The notes under the pieces: model-generated
What the model was told of the DNA's origin: nothing
The model's database searches: none
The model's input: the letters and a program-made list of their open reading frames with translations, nothing else
Part shown: one piece after another, positions 35,701-43,811 of the stretch
How positions within the stretch are numbered: position 1 is the first letter of the stretch
Layout of the letters: each line of letters starts with the position of its first letter
From: Alkaliflexus imshenetskii DSM 15055
GTDB lineage: Bacteria > Bacteroidota > Bacteroidia > Bacteroidales > Marinilabiliaceae
Direction of reading: 5' to 3'
Length of the DNA: 63,920 nt
NCBI RefSeq assembly: GCF_000517065.1
Contig: NZ_KI912105.1
Span: 2,815,664 to 2,879,583, forward strand
Made by a program: the position numbers and the translations under genes

Positions 35701-37098
35701 CACTCTGCTAATTATTCAGAGGTTTCACTTTCATGGAATCCTGTTATCGATGAGGATTTTGATGGGTATAAAGCATTTTCGCTTTCGCTGCCAGGATGGA
35801 CTATGCTCGATAAGGATAAAGGAAGAACATGGGCAATTAACAACCACACATTTCCGGAACAAGGTTATACAGGGGCGTTTATACTGTTTGATCCGCTCCA
35901 TGAGAGTATGCTTCAGGCAAATTTTGACATCACAGCCTATTCAGGACGTCACTTGTTGGCTGGCTTTGCATCACGAAATGCACCCAACGACGACTGGCTT
36001 ATATCACCGCAATTTGAGGTGATGGAGGGAGATGGTTTTTCGTTTATGGCGCGATCGTTATCTTCCAATTATGGATTGGAAACCTTTCAGGTTTTAGTGT
36101 CTGAGCAAAGCGGAGCTTCCGACAATTTTGAGTTGTTGTCCGCTTCAAGCGTTTCAGTGCCGGTTCAATGGACTCGGTATGCCTATTCGCTTGCCAATTA
36201 CGTTGGCAAAAAAGTGAAAGTGGCCATTCGTCATACATCGGATGATGTGTTTGTATTATTGCTCGACAGAATCAATGTGGGCTCATTAGATGAGAATCCT
36301 TCAGGTGTATCAACCCCAAACCTTACTTTGCCTTTGAACAGTGATTTGTTGCGCAAAGTAGAGGCATTACAGTTGGATAAAAAGAGCACGCAAACATTTA
36401 CATCCGGAAGTGATGCTACTCCCAAAGGTGGCATCGGTTACGAGTTGGAACAAATTGGTGGCAATACATTAACGTTTAATGGTTTTGCCAATAATGTGTA
36501 TGGTTTTATTCCGGAAGATTGTGAAACATATTCTTACAGGACAAGGATTGTTTATAATAATTTTGGAATCACCTCTGATTGGTCGCCCGTATATAGTCTT
36601 AATGCGTGTTACGAAGTCTCCTTTTTGGTGGTTTCGGGTGACAATAAGCCAATTGGTGGCGCTTTGGTTGAGTTTAATCAGGATGCGCAATATACCGATG
36701 TGGATGGTGTAGCTGTTTTTAATTCTGTAAGGGGCGCAGAAGGGCTTATATACAATGTGTTACTTCATGGTTACGAAATATTTACGGGAGCTGTGGATGT
36801 GAGCGGCAGCAAGCAGGTGCTGATTAGTTTGCTTACAGTAAAAAAAGATTCAGTGAGTCAACATACCATTGAAATCTATCCTATGCCATTTGTTGATAGG
36901 TTAAGCATTTCAGGGGTTGATACCGATGAGGAGGTTGTTGTAACTGTTTTTGATGTGGGAGGCCGTATGGTGTTTCAAAAGCGTCAGGCTGCATCATCTG
37001 AGATTACTATAAACACCAGTGGTTTTGCTCCGGGTATATATGTGATTGAGGTTAGAACAGCAAAAATGGTGAAGCGCCTAAAGGGGATGAAACGATAA
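32737..37098 (+). CDS. Secreted M6-family metalloprotease with T9SS sorting domain
   Basis: About 1453 residues from the ATG at 32737 (32740 and 32749 are alternatives; a TTG at 32722 is less likely). Signal peptide, propeptide-like region, then an M6 peptidase domain with the zinc site HEFGHNLGAPD (His316, Glu317, His320) and the downstream WDIMASGNYNG turn with the Met of metzincins. Then come MAM/carbohydrate-binding-like and fibronectin-like modules, two carboxypeptidase-like inserts (ASISVDGEIFTTDADGRIVW; ALVEFNQDAQYTDVDGVAVF), and a C-terminal type A sorting domain (YPMPFVDRLSI...GFAPGIYVIEV...KRLKGMKR). It would be exported by the type IX system and degrade extracellular protein. Confidence 0.93.
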   Translation: MMHRMSSFLKISFIFLSVIFLHVDVSAVGAYPFLQKITQPDGSFLNIRMNGDEWFNWVSTSDGYRIVRNEAGVFEYVSILKSGEIRPSGVRASDPERRTAEEMEFIDRIEPGPGVSPEVINEARSLFVSPLLKNTNNLFPSSGQRKLLVILANFSDTQPTYTQADFDRYMNEENYNGTGSFRDYYLENSGGKLDVTSVVTQWVTLPNPRAYYGPREKWGEFAYHAVQAAAAAGVDFSQFDNTGNGVVEGVAIIHHGPGQEVTSDETDIWSHAWALSAAGYSQTQRRFNGVLVDRYTAQPETRTRNGVMNTIGVIAHEFGHNLGAPDYYDTNGDEDGRHDGTGRWDIMASGNYNGSPSGSAPAHHNAFTKNELGWVEQLEISTPALQTLEPVIASAKVLKIKSPVDHEYYLLENRRRVGFDRALPGQGMIVYHVDANRIASRRAANNINTQAHQGLMVKPSSGLVNSASAPFPGTMVVTQFTDETTPDMRTWTGEPFNRSITGINLVEENVVFDFMAVQNGSPIAFTALPAGASEIELAWTPSLQNYPVLIAWSYDGVFGNPAAGQLYTSGSPISGGGTVLYYGDDLLAFAHSELEPATRYYYKIWSDVGGEWSGALSANAKTDLGEVLSFPWSDGFEDGLSNWVQTYLLSVVDWEAKEFGTANKPEQAYSGSAFAGFFAESFSGAVTRLESPLLMLSQESSYVLDFRHIQPAWNGDQDELSVLVKRESATEWEVLALYTDDETEWMARRIAIPYSEPVRLAFQGRSRYGYGIGIDDVMVYEANHCFAQTPQVTSFEVVEKGFDFMRIRWSVADELPVLVAVRQGKKVTELPTPSQSYSANSIFPQGQQLGNDAFVVFSGPGDELLLTGLSHSTEYHVAVFPYSETYCYAFEPQMFVSSTNFRIHDITFVVTSDGLPVSGASISVDGEIFTTDADGRIVWQRLHDENYLSFSAVSTGYRHFWGRLIPDGNKSVSINLELLQPKHVTGMSHSANYSEVSLSWNPVIDEDFDGYKAFSLSLPGWTMLDKDKGRTWAINNHTFPEQGYTGAFILFDPLHESMLQANFDITAYSGRHLLAGFASRNAPNDDWLISPQFEVMEGDGFSFMARSLSSNYGLETFQVLVSEQSGASDNFELLSASSVSVPVQWTRYAYSLANYVGKKVKVAIRHTSDDVFVLLLDRINVGSLDENPSGVSTPNLTLPLNSDLLRKVEALQLDKKSTQTFTSGSDATPKGGIGYELEQIGGNTLTFNGFANNVYGFIPEDCETYSYRTRIVYNNFGITSDWSPVYSLNACYEVSFLVVSGDNKPIGGALVEFNQDAQYTDVDGVAVFNSVRGAEGLIYNVLLHGYEIFTGAVDVSGSKQVLISLLTVKKDSVSQHTIEIYPMPFVDRLSISGVDTDEEVVVTVFDVGGRMVFQKRQAASSEITINTSGFAPGIYVIEVRTAKMVKRLKGMKR

Positions 37099-37191
37099 AA
37101 CTATTTAAGTGGATATAACAATAAAAGGTGGTTGGATTTTATCTGGCTGCCTTTTTTTGTGGAATGGCTAATGCTGGATAGAATAGAAGAG

Positions 37192-37263
<72 letters not shown>

Positions 37264-37286
37264 TTTTAAACTCATTGTGTGCTTTG

Positions 37287-37359
<73 letters not shown>

Positions 37360-37546
37360 ATTTTTTAATGACGGATAAAGAATCGTTAGTTCTTATCGTT
37401 AATTGAGCGTCCAATCTGTTTGTTAAAACTAAACGCTGCTATCCCGGTTAACCCATTTTGCAACTGGAAGCGCTTGTTTCAGGCGGTGCAAAAATATAAA
37501 AAAATCAGCCTGTCCAAAATTTTTCGCATCAAAAAATATAAGTTTT

Positions 37547-38782
37547 TCAGGAGTGGTGTGGCTTGTGGTTCAGAATCAGATTGTTTTGCGGTGTGGTTTT
37601 TGGATTATTGCCCAAGTGAAGGGCGGCTCGGGATAGAATTTGCACAAATGCTTTCTGCACTACCTCTTCATTTTTATCCTTTGAAATGGGGAATGGCTTT
37701 TCGTGTGAGTATTCAAAAGGGAAATCTTCAACAAATGCTGTTCCGGGTGAGAGCGATTTTACGATGGCGTCGGCCGGAATTACTTTATCCTTTTTCAGAC
37801 CTACTGCAATCAATCGTCCTTCCAAATTATCGAAAGCCTCCCTGCGATATTCCTTATCGTTTTCATACCGTATCATCGACCTGAAAACCTGCCAGGCGTT
37901 AGGCAAAAGATGTGCCACATGGTGCGGAATCGCAATTTGTGAGTCTACTGTGGTAAGATTGCTAAAGTAGGTCTTTAGTCTTTCACAGGCTTTACTATCC
38001 ATAATAGCTTTTGAGTTGCCATTGGTTTCATCAAAAGTTGCGCCCCCGCAGAAGAGAAATGCCCTTTCACCGGAGAACAGACTGGCGGGGTTGGCTATGA
38101 GCAAAACTTCTGCGAGGAGAGCACCAATTGAATAAGCAAAAATGTTAACACTGCTAACATTGCTTAAAAGCGGATGGTTGTCCGATTTTATCGAAGCAAC
38201 CAGTTTTATCACATCAAAATAACTTTGTATGCCTGATATTGGAAACATTTCGGGTGTGTATTCCATTCTCAGACTTAAGGCGGCATTGGCAAAACAGCAG
38301 TTTTCCAACTGTTCTGATTTAGCCTTTCGAATAGATGCCACTTTTGACATCGTGCGCGGAGAACTCCACTGTTCGGGCGAACGGTTCATGTGAAATGCCA
38401 ATGGGAAAAGTATAACTGCTTTGCCCGTGGCGCAAACAAGATGGTGTGCCCATGTCAGATACTTGTCCCAATGTCGTTCATTCAGTCCGTGAAACAGTAT
38501 AATAACCTGTGGAGCCGGCCTTTTTTTTGGCATTAAAACGGCATATCGGAATGTGTTGTTATCTTTTTCACCACCTTCAGCCAAAATAAGCTTCTCTTCT
38601 GGTGTCACGTTTGCACCAATTGAGCGGTGACTAAACCTAAAGTCAGAGTTGAATTCGAACGTATAACATCCTACCTCCTCGGTTAAGTGAACAAAGTGTC
38701 TGTTCAAATCGAATCCGGCAGACATTTGTTTGTGCAGTTCGCTTAGATTCATAACGTCTGGATTTAGGCGTTTCGTTGGCAT
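37547..38782 (-). CDS. Alpha/beta-hydrolase-like protein
   Basis: 411 residues, no signal peptide. Hydrolase features: VIILFHGLNERHWDKYLTWA (oxyanion-hole HG followed by a helix), ATGKAVILFPLAFHMNRSP, and a nucleophile-elbow-like NIFAYSIGALLAEVLLIANP. A late acid/His pair is not obvious. It resembles the DUF6051-type proteins of Bacteroidetes, which is a weak recollection. The substrate is unknown. It stands alone, divergent from the LytTR regulator. Confidence 0.65.
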   Translation of the reverse strand: MPTKRLNPDVMNLSELHKQMSAGFDLNRHFVHLTEEVGCYTFEFNSDFRFSHRSIGANVTPEEKLILAEGGEKDNNTFRYAVLMPKKRPAPQVIILFHGLNERHWDKYLTWAHHLVCATGKAVILFPLAFHMNRSPEQWSSPRTMSKVASIRKAKSEQLENCCFANAALSLRMEYTPEMFPISGIQSYFDVIKLVASIKSDNHPLLSNVSSVNIFAYSIGALLAEVLLIANPASLFSGERAFLFCGGATFDETNGNSKAIMDSKACERLKTYFSNLTTVDSQIAIPHHVAHLLPNAWQVFRSMIRYENDKEYRREAFDNLEGRLIAVGLKKDKVIPADAIVKSLSPGTAFVEDFPFEYSHEKPFPISKDKNEEVVQKAFVQILSRAALHLGNNPKTTPQNNLILNHKPHHS

Positions 38783-38970
38783 TGCAAAGAAAAATATTTG
38801 TTTGATAAGTTGCTGAAAAATGCCGTGTTTGCTATTTCTCTGGGGTGAATGAAATATTCTCTGGGGTGATTTGGAGATTTATGGGGTGAATTTCGTTTAC
38901 GCCGAATTAATGTTATTTTTGTGGTCGAGAGGCCAAGGTTTCAACACATTAATCACAGATATGTAATGTT

Positions 38971-39813
38971 ATGGTCAGAAGGATAAAGCTTGTACCAGAG
39001 TACTTTGTAAGTCGTCGCAATACGATGAGACAGGTGCTTTTCACCACATTGTTTGCTTATCTGTTTATCAATGTTTACAAGCCTTTTGGCGCACGTGAAT
39101 GGTACGATGTAAGTTGGTGGCTCTTTTTTGTTGCATCCGGTTTGCTGGTGCTTGCTGGTATGCTTGTCGTTATTCTCAGCCGTCTGGTAATGTTTGCTGT
39201 TAAGCAGCGAAAGCCGGTTACATTCTTCTATTATGTAGTAATGGTGGCTGGTGAGGTATTTTTCATGGGCGTTTTATATGCTGTTCTCGAGCGCATGGTA
39301 TTGGGTGATATACGTCCCTTTGGAGTCTTGTTTTATCTGGCCATTCAAAACACTTCACTCATTTTGTTAATACCTTACTCCATGAGTCTTCTCTATTTTG
39401 CCTGGAGGGAAAAGAAGGTAACACTGGAGATGCTTATCAGACAAATAAGGAGCAAACCGCAATTTATCTCTTTTAAAGATGAGAACAATGTGTTGCGATA
39501 TACCATCAAAGCGGTTGACTTAATTTATCTTGAAGCCAGTGATAATTACGTTGTCATTCATTTTCAGGCAGGAGAGAAGAATAAGTCCTTGTTGCTCCGC
39601 AATACGCTAAAGAATCTTGAAACCAGTCTTGAAGGCTTTCCATTGTTGCGATGCCATCGCTCCTTTATGGTAAACATTGACCGAGTAAAGATTTTGAAGC
39701 GCGAAAAAGGACGATTCACACTCTGTATGGACGATTTGGGTGCCATCAACATACCAGTCTCCAAAAGTTATTCCGATTCTGTTGCTGAAAAGTTTGACTT
39801 AAATCAGATCTAA
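38971..39813 (+). CDS. Membrane LytTR-family transcriptional regulator
   Basis: 280 residues. Four hydrophobic helices in the first ~150 residues (VLFTTLFAYLFINVY, SWWLFFVASGLLVLAGMLVV, FFYYVVMVAGEVFFMGVL, IQNTSLILLIPYSMSLLYF) and a C-terminal LytTR DNA-binding domain (~165-275: LIYLEASDNYVVIHF, LRCHRSFMVNIDRV, IPVSKSY). No receiver domain, so it is a one-component membrane sensor-regulator, a form common in Bacteroidetes. First gene of the signalling island; target genes unknown. Confidence 0.9.
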   Translation: MVRRIKLVPEYFVSRRNTMRQVLFTTLFAYLFINVYKPFGAREWYDVSWWLFFVASGLLVLAGMLVVILSRLVMFAVKQRKPVTFFYYVVMVAGEVFFMGVLYAVLERMVLGDIRPFGVLFYLAIQNTSLILLIPYSMSLLYFAWREKKVTLEMLIRQIRSKPQFISFKDENNVLRYTIKAVDLIYLEASDNYVVIHFQAGEKNKSLLLRNTLKNLETSLEGFPLLRCHRSFMVNIDRVKILKREKGRFTLCMDDLGAINIPVSKSYSDSVAEKFDLNQI

Positions 39814-40047
39814 GTTGGGTCGATGTTACAAAAATGTTCTGTTTTTTATGGTTATTAATATTAATTAGGATTGGCTGTTGAATAGCAGATGTTATTCTGT
39901 TTTTAGTGCTAAATGTGTTGAAATAGTTTGATTTACACATTTTTTACTGCTTTCAATTTCTGAATAACTTCTCATTGTATATACTTTTTTCTGGTCAAAG
40001 TCCATATCAAAGTGTCGATATAATGTTAATTAGCTTTAACAAATAAA

Positions 40048-40074
40048 TTGTTTAAGTTAAACATATTAGATTTG
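40048..40074 (+). promoter_or_regulatory. Promoter of the first YfiR-like gene
   Basis: TTG at 40048-40050 and TAGATTTG at 40067-40074, 16 bases apart, roughly fit the TTG/TAnnTTTG promoter; spacing is at the short end. ATG follows at 40100. Confidence 0.5.
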
Positions 40075-40099
40075 TACTTTGTACACTAATTCTAATGTT

Positions 40100-40600
40100 A
40101 TGAAATCAATTGCCCTATCCGTTTTATTTCTTATCATGCTTGGAATGCCCGCTCAGGCACAAATAGAAACACATCAGGCTACATTTATTTTCAATTTTTC
40201 GCGCTTAATACAGTGGCCAAACATACATAGCAGTCCAGTTTTTACAATTGCCGTGCTTGGCCGAAACCATCCACTTACAGCCGAACTTAAGACAGCTGCT
40301 CAAGGACGAAATGTTGGAGGAAGAGAAATCGCAATTGTAGAGCACAATAGTGTGGAAGATTTGCAATATTGCCACATGCTGTTTGTACCCAATAATCGTC
40401 TCAACCAAATTAAAAGTGCTTCTGATGCGCTCACGGGTCAGCCAACCTTAATTATTACTGAATCACAGGGTCGCATACCGGATGAGACCATTATTAATAT
40501 GTATCTCGAAAACTCCCGTCTGGGCTTTCGTTTAAACGAGGAGAATGCCCGCAAAAGAAACCTTCAGGTCAGTACCCAGTTACTCAACTTTTCGCGTTAA
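40100..40600 (+). CDS. YfiR/DUF4154-family periplasmic protein 1
   Basis: 166 residues from the ATG at 40100, which starts the signal peptide MKSIALSVLFLIMLGMPAQA. Mature protein carries the YfiR hallmarks: FIFNFSRLIQWPN, FTIAVLGRNHPL, CHMLFVPNNR, PTLIITESQG and LGFRLNEENARKRNLQVS near the end. In Pseudomonas YfiR is a periplasmic inhibitor of the diguanylate cyclase YfiN and is redox-tuned by disulfides. This protein has a single Cys, so that switch is absent. No diguanylate cyclase is nearby. Paralogue of the next gene. Confidence 0.88.
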   Translation: MKSIALSVLFLIMLGMPAQAQIETHQATFIFNFSRLIQWPNIHSSPVFTIAVLGRNHPLTAELKTAAQGRNVGGREIAIVEHNSVEDLQYCHMLFVPNNRLNQIKSASDALTGQPTLIITESQGRIPDETIINMYLENSRLGFRLNEENARKRNLQVSTQLLNFSR

Positions 40601-40981
40601 GAATAGGGTTCTTTAATGCTTTGCCTTAAAATGATAACTGCTTGATATCGTGTTTTATATTTCAGGGTTTTAACACGTGATTCAAAAGGTTACATATTTA
40701 TATTATTTTAATTTTAGTCAGATGATTGTTTGTTTTCATTAACAATTGTCTGACTATTTTTTTTAGTATAGATTTTAACAATGCTTGCCAAAACGTATGA
40801 TTTATTCGTCAATAAAATAAGGGGTTTCGTCAATTTGGTGTGTTATGTATTGGCGATACATGTTTTAAATGGGTGCCTGTTTTGAATTTTTTATAAGTTT
40901 TAGCGAGTTAATAATTATTAATCTCATAAAATCAACAATTTAGCGTTGTATTTTTGTCGTCGAAATAATAATCTTTCAAAC
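40601..40981. other. Intergenic between the YfiR paralogues
   Basis: AT-rich, 381 nt, no gene or clear terminator. TATTTTTG at 40949-40956 fits a -7 element 26 nt before the ATG of the second YfiR gene, so each paralogue probably has its own promoter. Confidence 0.4.
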
Positions 40982-41488
40982 ATGAAGAAATCGTTTTTTG
41001 TACTGACGGCGATTATTACAATTTTGTTCGCTAACCAGGCAAATGCTCAAGTTGAGCGTCATCAAGCTACTTTTGTTTACAACTTTACAAGACTGGTGCA
41101 GTGGCCAAATTTGCACGAGCGACCAACATTTGTGATTGGTATTCTTGGCCGTAATGCAGCCTTATTAAATGAATTAAATGCCAGTGCGGCAGATCGTAAC
41201 GTGGGTAGCAGAAGCATTGAAGTAAAAGAATTTGCTTCAATCGAAGAGTTGGAGTACTGCCACATTCTATTTGTTTCCAATAGCAGATTAAGGGATTTGG
41301 CTCGTGCTAACGAGAAACTTGCTAACATGCCTGTATTGGTAGTGACTGAGAACCAGGGTCGTCAACCGGCTGGTTCAATCATCAATCTCTCCATCGAGAA
41401 TGAGCGTCTTGGACTTCGTTTGGATGAGGAGCTTGCTGAGCAACGTAAACTTATCATCAGCCGTCAATTGGCTAACTTTTCCCGATAA
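40982..41488 (+). CDS. YfiR/DUF4154-family periplasmic protein 2
   Basis: 168 residues from the ATG at 40982; signal peptide MKKSFFVLTAIITILFANQANA. Same family and order of motifs as the preceding gene: FVYNFTRLVQWPN, FVIGILGRNAAL, CHILFVSNSR, PVLVVTENQG, LGLRLDEELAEQRKLIIS. Again a single Cys at the same position (YCH). The two proteins are clear tandem paralogues, about half identical by eye. Likely periplasmic ligand or regulator domain for a signalling protein; which one is not shown by the sequence. Confidence 0.88.
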   Translation: MKKSFFVLTAIITILFANQANAQVERHQATFVYNFTRLVQWPNLHERPTFVIGILGRNAALLNELNASAADRNVGSRSIEVKEFASIEELEYCHILFVSNSRLRDLARANEKLANMPVLVVTENQGRQPAGSIINLSIENERLGLRLDEELAEQRKLIISRQLANFSR

Positions 41489-41515
41489 ACCTTTACCGGG
41501 TTTTTAATTCTTACC

Positions 41516-41556
41516 AAAAAAAAAGCTACCTGAATTATTCTGGTAGCTTTTTTTTA
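41516..41556 (+). terminator. Terminator after YfiR-like gene 2
   Basis: AAAAGCTACC (41521-41530) pairs with GGTAGCTTTT, loop TGAATTATTCT, followed by eight T. The upstream A run could make it work on both strands. Confidence 0.92.
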
Positions 41557-41804
41557 TCCTTAAAAATCCGGTCGAATGTTGTTTTAAAGCCCGGTTCATA
41601 ACTTGAAAGATAGGATTTATTTATAACATAAGATTTAAATTGTTGGTTTAGTACAGTGAAATTTAATCGTTGGGTTGTTGCTTATTGAAGATTCTTTTTT
41701 GTATTATTGTTTCTGATAGTTGTTTATGATGATTCAGTGTTTTGTAGGGACATTGTCATAAAAATGATTTAGATAAATAAAAACAAAAAACCAACAACCG
41801 GATT

Positions 41805-42191
41805 ATGAAAGTATTTTCTTCTTCTACTGTATCTCTCGAGTTTGATGAGATTAAAAAAGTTTTAAGACAGGTTTGGACTGGATTTTCTACCTCTGCCCAG
41901 TTCAGGGAAGGCATCGATGAAACAGTGAAGTTCGTAAAAGCCAACGATGTTAAGTATCTAATATCTGATACAAGCGGACAGAAGCCTGTAGGCCCGGAGG
42001 ATACCAAATATGCAGCATCTGTGATGCCTAGTCTTTTCGGCAGCGGCATAAAAGCTATGGCCTTCATCATGCCAAAGAATGTAATAACCAAACTGGCATT
42101 AAGCTCTTTTGCCAAAGAACAGGGACTGCCAGCCAATGTGATGTATTTTGACAACATCCCTGAAGCAGAAAAGTGGTTATTTACTTTCTAA
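41805..42191 (+). CDS. STAS/SpoIIAA-like protein 1
   Basis: 128 residues, soluble. Alternating beta/alpha pattern of STAS or SpoIIAA-like domains: VSLEFDEIKKVLRQVWTG, FVKANDVKYLISDTSGQKPV, GIKAMAFIMPKNVITKLAL, and an ending helix IPEAEKWLFTF. The LISDTSG loop sits where STAS domains carry their phosphorylatable Ser or ligand loop. It is paralogous to the protein at 43370 (shared LISDT, YAAS, KAMAF and P-SxxF positions), and the GRAS gene lies between them. An effector or partner role for GRAS signalling is inferred from position only. Confidence 0.7.
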   Translation: MKVFSSSTVSLEFDEIKKVLRQVWTGFSTSAQFREGIDETVKFVKANDVKYLISDTSGQKPVGPEDTKYAASVMPSLFGSGIKAMAFIMPKNVITKLALSSFAKEQGLPANVMYFDNIPEAEKWLFTF

Positions 42192-42269
42192 CAACATTTC
42201 TTTAGCATCAACAAAATCAGGGACGTGTCATGCAATAGTTACGTGATACGTCCCAATGACTTAACCCAC

Positions 42270-43361
42270 ATGAAATCATTTCCTCTACCTACTGTATTCG
42301 AGGCATTGGATCTTGTTATGAGAAATTATCCTGATAATTTCTCTGATGAGGTTCGGCTCGAAATTGAAGCTCTTCTGGATTACTGCCTCGAAGGCCTCGA
42401 TGAGTGTTCAGAGCGGTTTCTCGCTACACTTTTTATCAAAGCCATCCGCAAACACATTGATCCGCATAATCCCCCGGAGCACATCTATCTCAAAAAGTTC
42501 GAGGTTTCGCAAATTGAACTATTCAATCTCCTTGTTAAGCAGTTTCCTTTTGTTCGTTACAGCCATGAGATTATCAATAAATCGATAGTTAATACGGTTG
42601 GAACCAATGAGAAGCTTACTTTTTTAGATGTAGGCATCGGGCAAGGGGTTCAAACTGTGGCTCTTCTTAATGAACTCTCTGAATGTTACACTTTAAAGGA
42701 GGTCACAATAATTGGTATTGAGCCTTTTCAGGAAGCATTAGTGGCTGCTGAGGCCAATATTTTGGCTCAAACTTATCACTTCAATGTAAAGTTTATTCCG
42801 GTTTTGGACTTTATCGAGGCCTGTGATTTTGCCGCGCTTAGCAATGTCGTGAAACGTGAAGGCGGCATATTTATAGTCAACGAATCTTTGGCACTACATC
42901 ATATCCAGGATTTGGCCAACCGCCATCGCGTTATTTCAGCCATACGTGCACTAAACCCGGCATCTTTCTTCCTTACCGAGCCCAATGTGGATCATTTTGA
43001 GCCCGATTTTTACCGAAGATTCCAGAATTGTTATGATCATTTTTACCACATATTTCAGGTTGTGGATTTGCTGCCTGTTACGTCCAAGGAGAAGAATGGA
43101 TTAAAGATGTTTTTTGGTCGTGAAATTGAAGATATAATTGGCGGAAACGATATTGAACGGTTCGAAAAGCATGAGCCTTCATTTAGATGGGCCGAGAAGC
43201 TGACTGTGAATGGCTTTAAAACCATAGATAATTTCACCGGACTCCCTCTCGATGTTGGTTACGGTATCAACTTAGGTTTTGATAAGCGCAATGGATGTCT
43301 TGGTTTCAAGTTTAAGACCGAAACAGTCATCAGTTTGATACATGCTGTTTGTGACAACTAA
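42270..43361 (+). CDS. Bacterial GRAS-domain protein (Rossmann methyltransferase-like)
   Basis: 363 residues from the ATG at 42270; a GTG at 42225 would add 15 residues. After a helical N-terminus, the order of plant GRAS motifs is visible: FLDVGIGQGVQTVALLNEL (SAM-type glycine loop, ~118-136), FIVNESLALHHIQD (VHIID/LHH-like), AIRALNPASFFLTEPNVDHF, FYRRFQNCYDHFYHIFQVVD, then FFGREIEDIIGGNDIERFEK and HEPSFRWAEKLTVNGFK, which follow the PFYRE/RxERHE-W-AGF signature closely, and a final GCLGFKFKTETVISLIHA like the SAW motif. Bacterial GRAS proteins have been described as relatives of SAM methyltransferases and proposed to bind or modify small molecules; the substrate is unknown. Flanked by two STAS-like paralogues. 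Confidence 0.85.
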   Translation: MKSFPLPTVFEALDLVMRNYPDNFSDEVRLEIEALLDYCLEGLDECSERFLATLFIKAIRKHIDPHNPPEHIYLKKFEVSQIELFNLLVKQFPFVRYSHEIINKSIVNTVGTNEKLTFLDVGIGQGVQTVALLNELSECYTLKEVTIIGIEPFQEALVAAEANILAQTYHFNVKFIPVLDFIEACDFAALSNVVKREGGIFIVNESLALHHIQDLANRHRVISAIRALNPASFFLTEPNVDHFEPDFYRRFQNCYDHFYHIFQVVDLLPVTSKEKNGLKMFFGREIEDIIGGNDIERFEKHEPSFRWAEKLTVNGFKTIDNFTGLPLDVGYGINLGFDKRNGCLGFKFKTETVISLIHAVCDN

Positions 43362-43369
43362 ATTTTATA

Positions 43370-43810
43370 ATGCATCATTATATCGCTATGGAAATATTTA
43401 GAAACGAGTTTGTATCCCTTTGTTACGAACCAAATGATCGTGTTCTTTTGCAAAAGTGGCAGGGCTATGTGCCTTCGGATCTGTTTCGAAGGGTAATTGA
43501 TATGAGTGTTCAGTTTATTCGTGAACACGAGGTGGATATGCTTATTTCGGACACCCTTATGCAGAAGGTGGTGCGCAAAAACGATGCGCTTTATGCCGCC
43601 TCAAAGCTTACCGAAATGTTTGCAGATGGATTGAAGGCGATGGCATTTGTGATACCCAGCGACGCATTCACCCGCATATCGCTAAAGAAATTTGCTGATG
43701 AGGGTATTAACAGCGATTCTGTTGGCTATTTTCAAAGTATGGAAGAGGCATTGAACTGGGCTGGGATATATTCCCGAAGTGTGAGTGAGATTTCTCAATA
43801 CGGATGCTAA
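43370..43810 (+). CDS. STAS/SpoIIAA-like protein 2
   Basis: 146 residues, or 140 from the in-frame ATG at 43388 (MEIFRNEFVSLCYEP), which aligns better with its paralogue. Same layout as the protein at 41805: VQFIREHEVDMLISDTLMQK, NDALYAASKLTEMF, LKAMAFVIPSDAFTRISLKK, MEEALNWAG. The Ser-Gly after LISDT in the first protein is replaced by Leu-Met here, so the two are not functionally identical. It starts 8 bp after the GRAS stop and is surely co-translated with it. It ends one base before the convergent Crp-family gene. Confidence 0.7.
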   Translation: MHHYIAMEIFRNEFVSLCYEPNDRVLLQKWQGYVPSDLFRRVIDMSVQFIREHEVDMLISDTLMQKVVRKNDALYAASKLTEMFADGLKAMAFVIPSDAFTRISLKKFADEGINSDSVGYFQSMEEALNWAGIYSRSVSEISQYGC

Positions 43811-43811
43811 T

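Noticed and set aside
42270-43361. GRAS protein considered as an ordinary SAM methyltransferase
   Set aside because: The glycine loop fits, but the later FFGREI...RFEKHE...W...GF and terminal GCLGF blocks are specific to GRAS and not to common methyltransferases.
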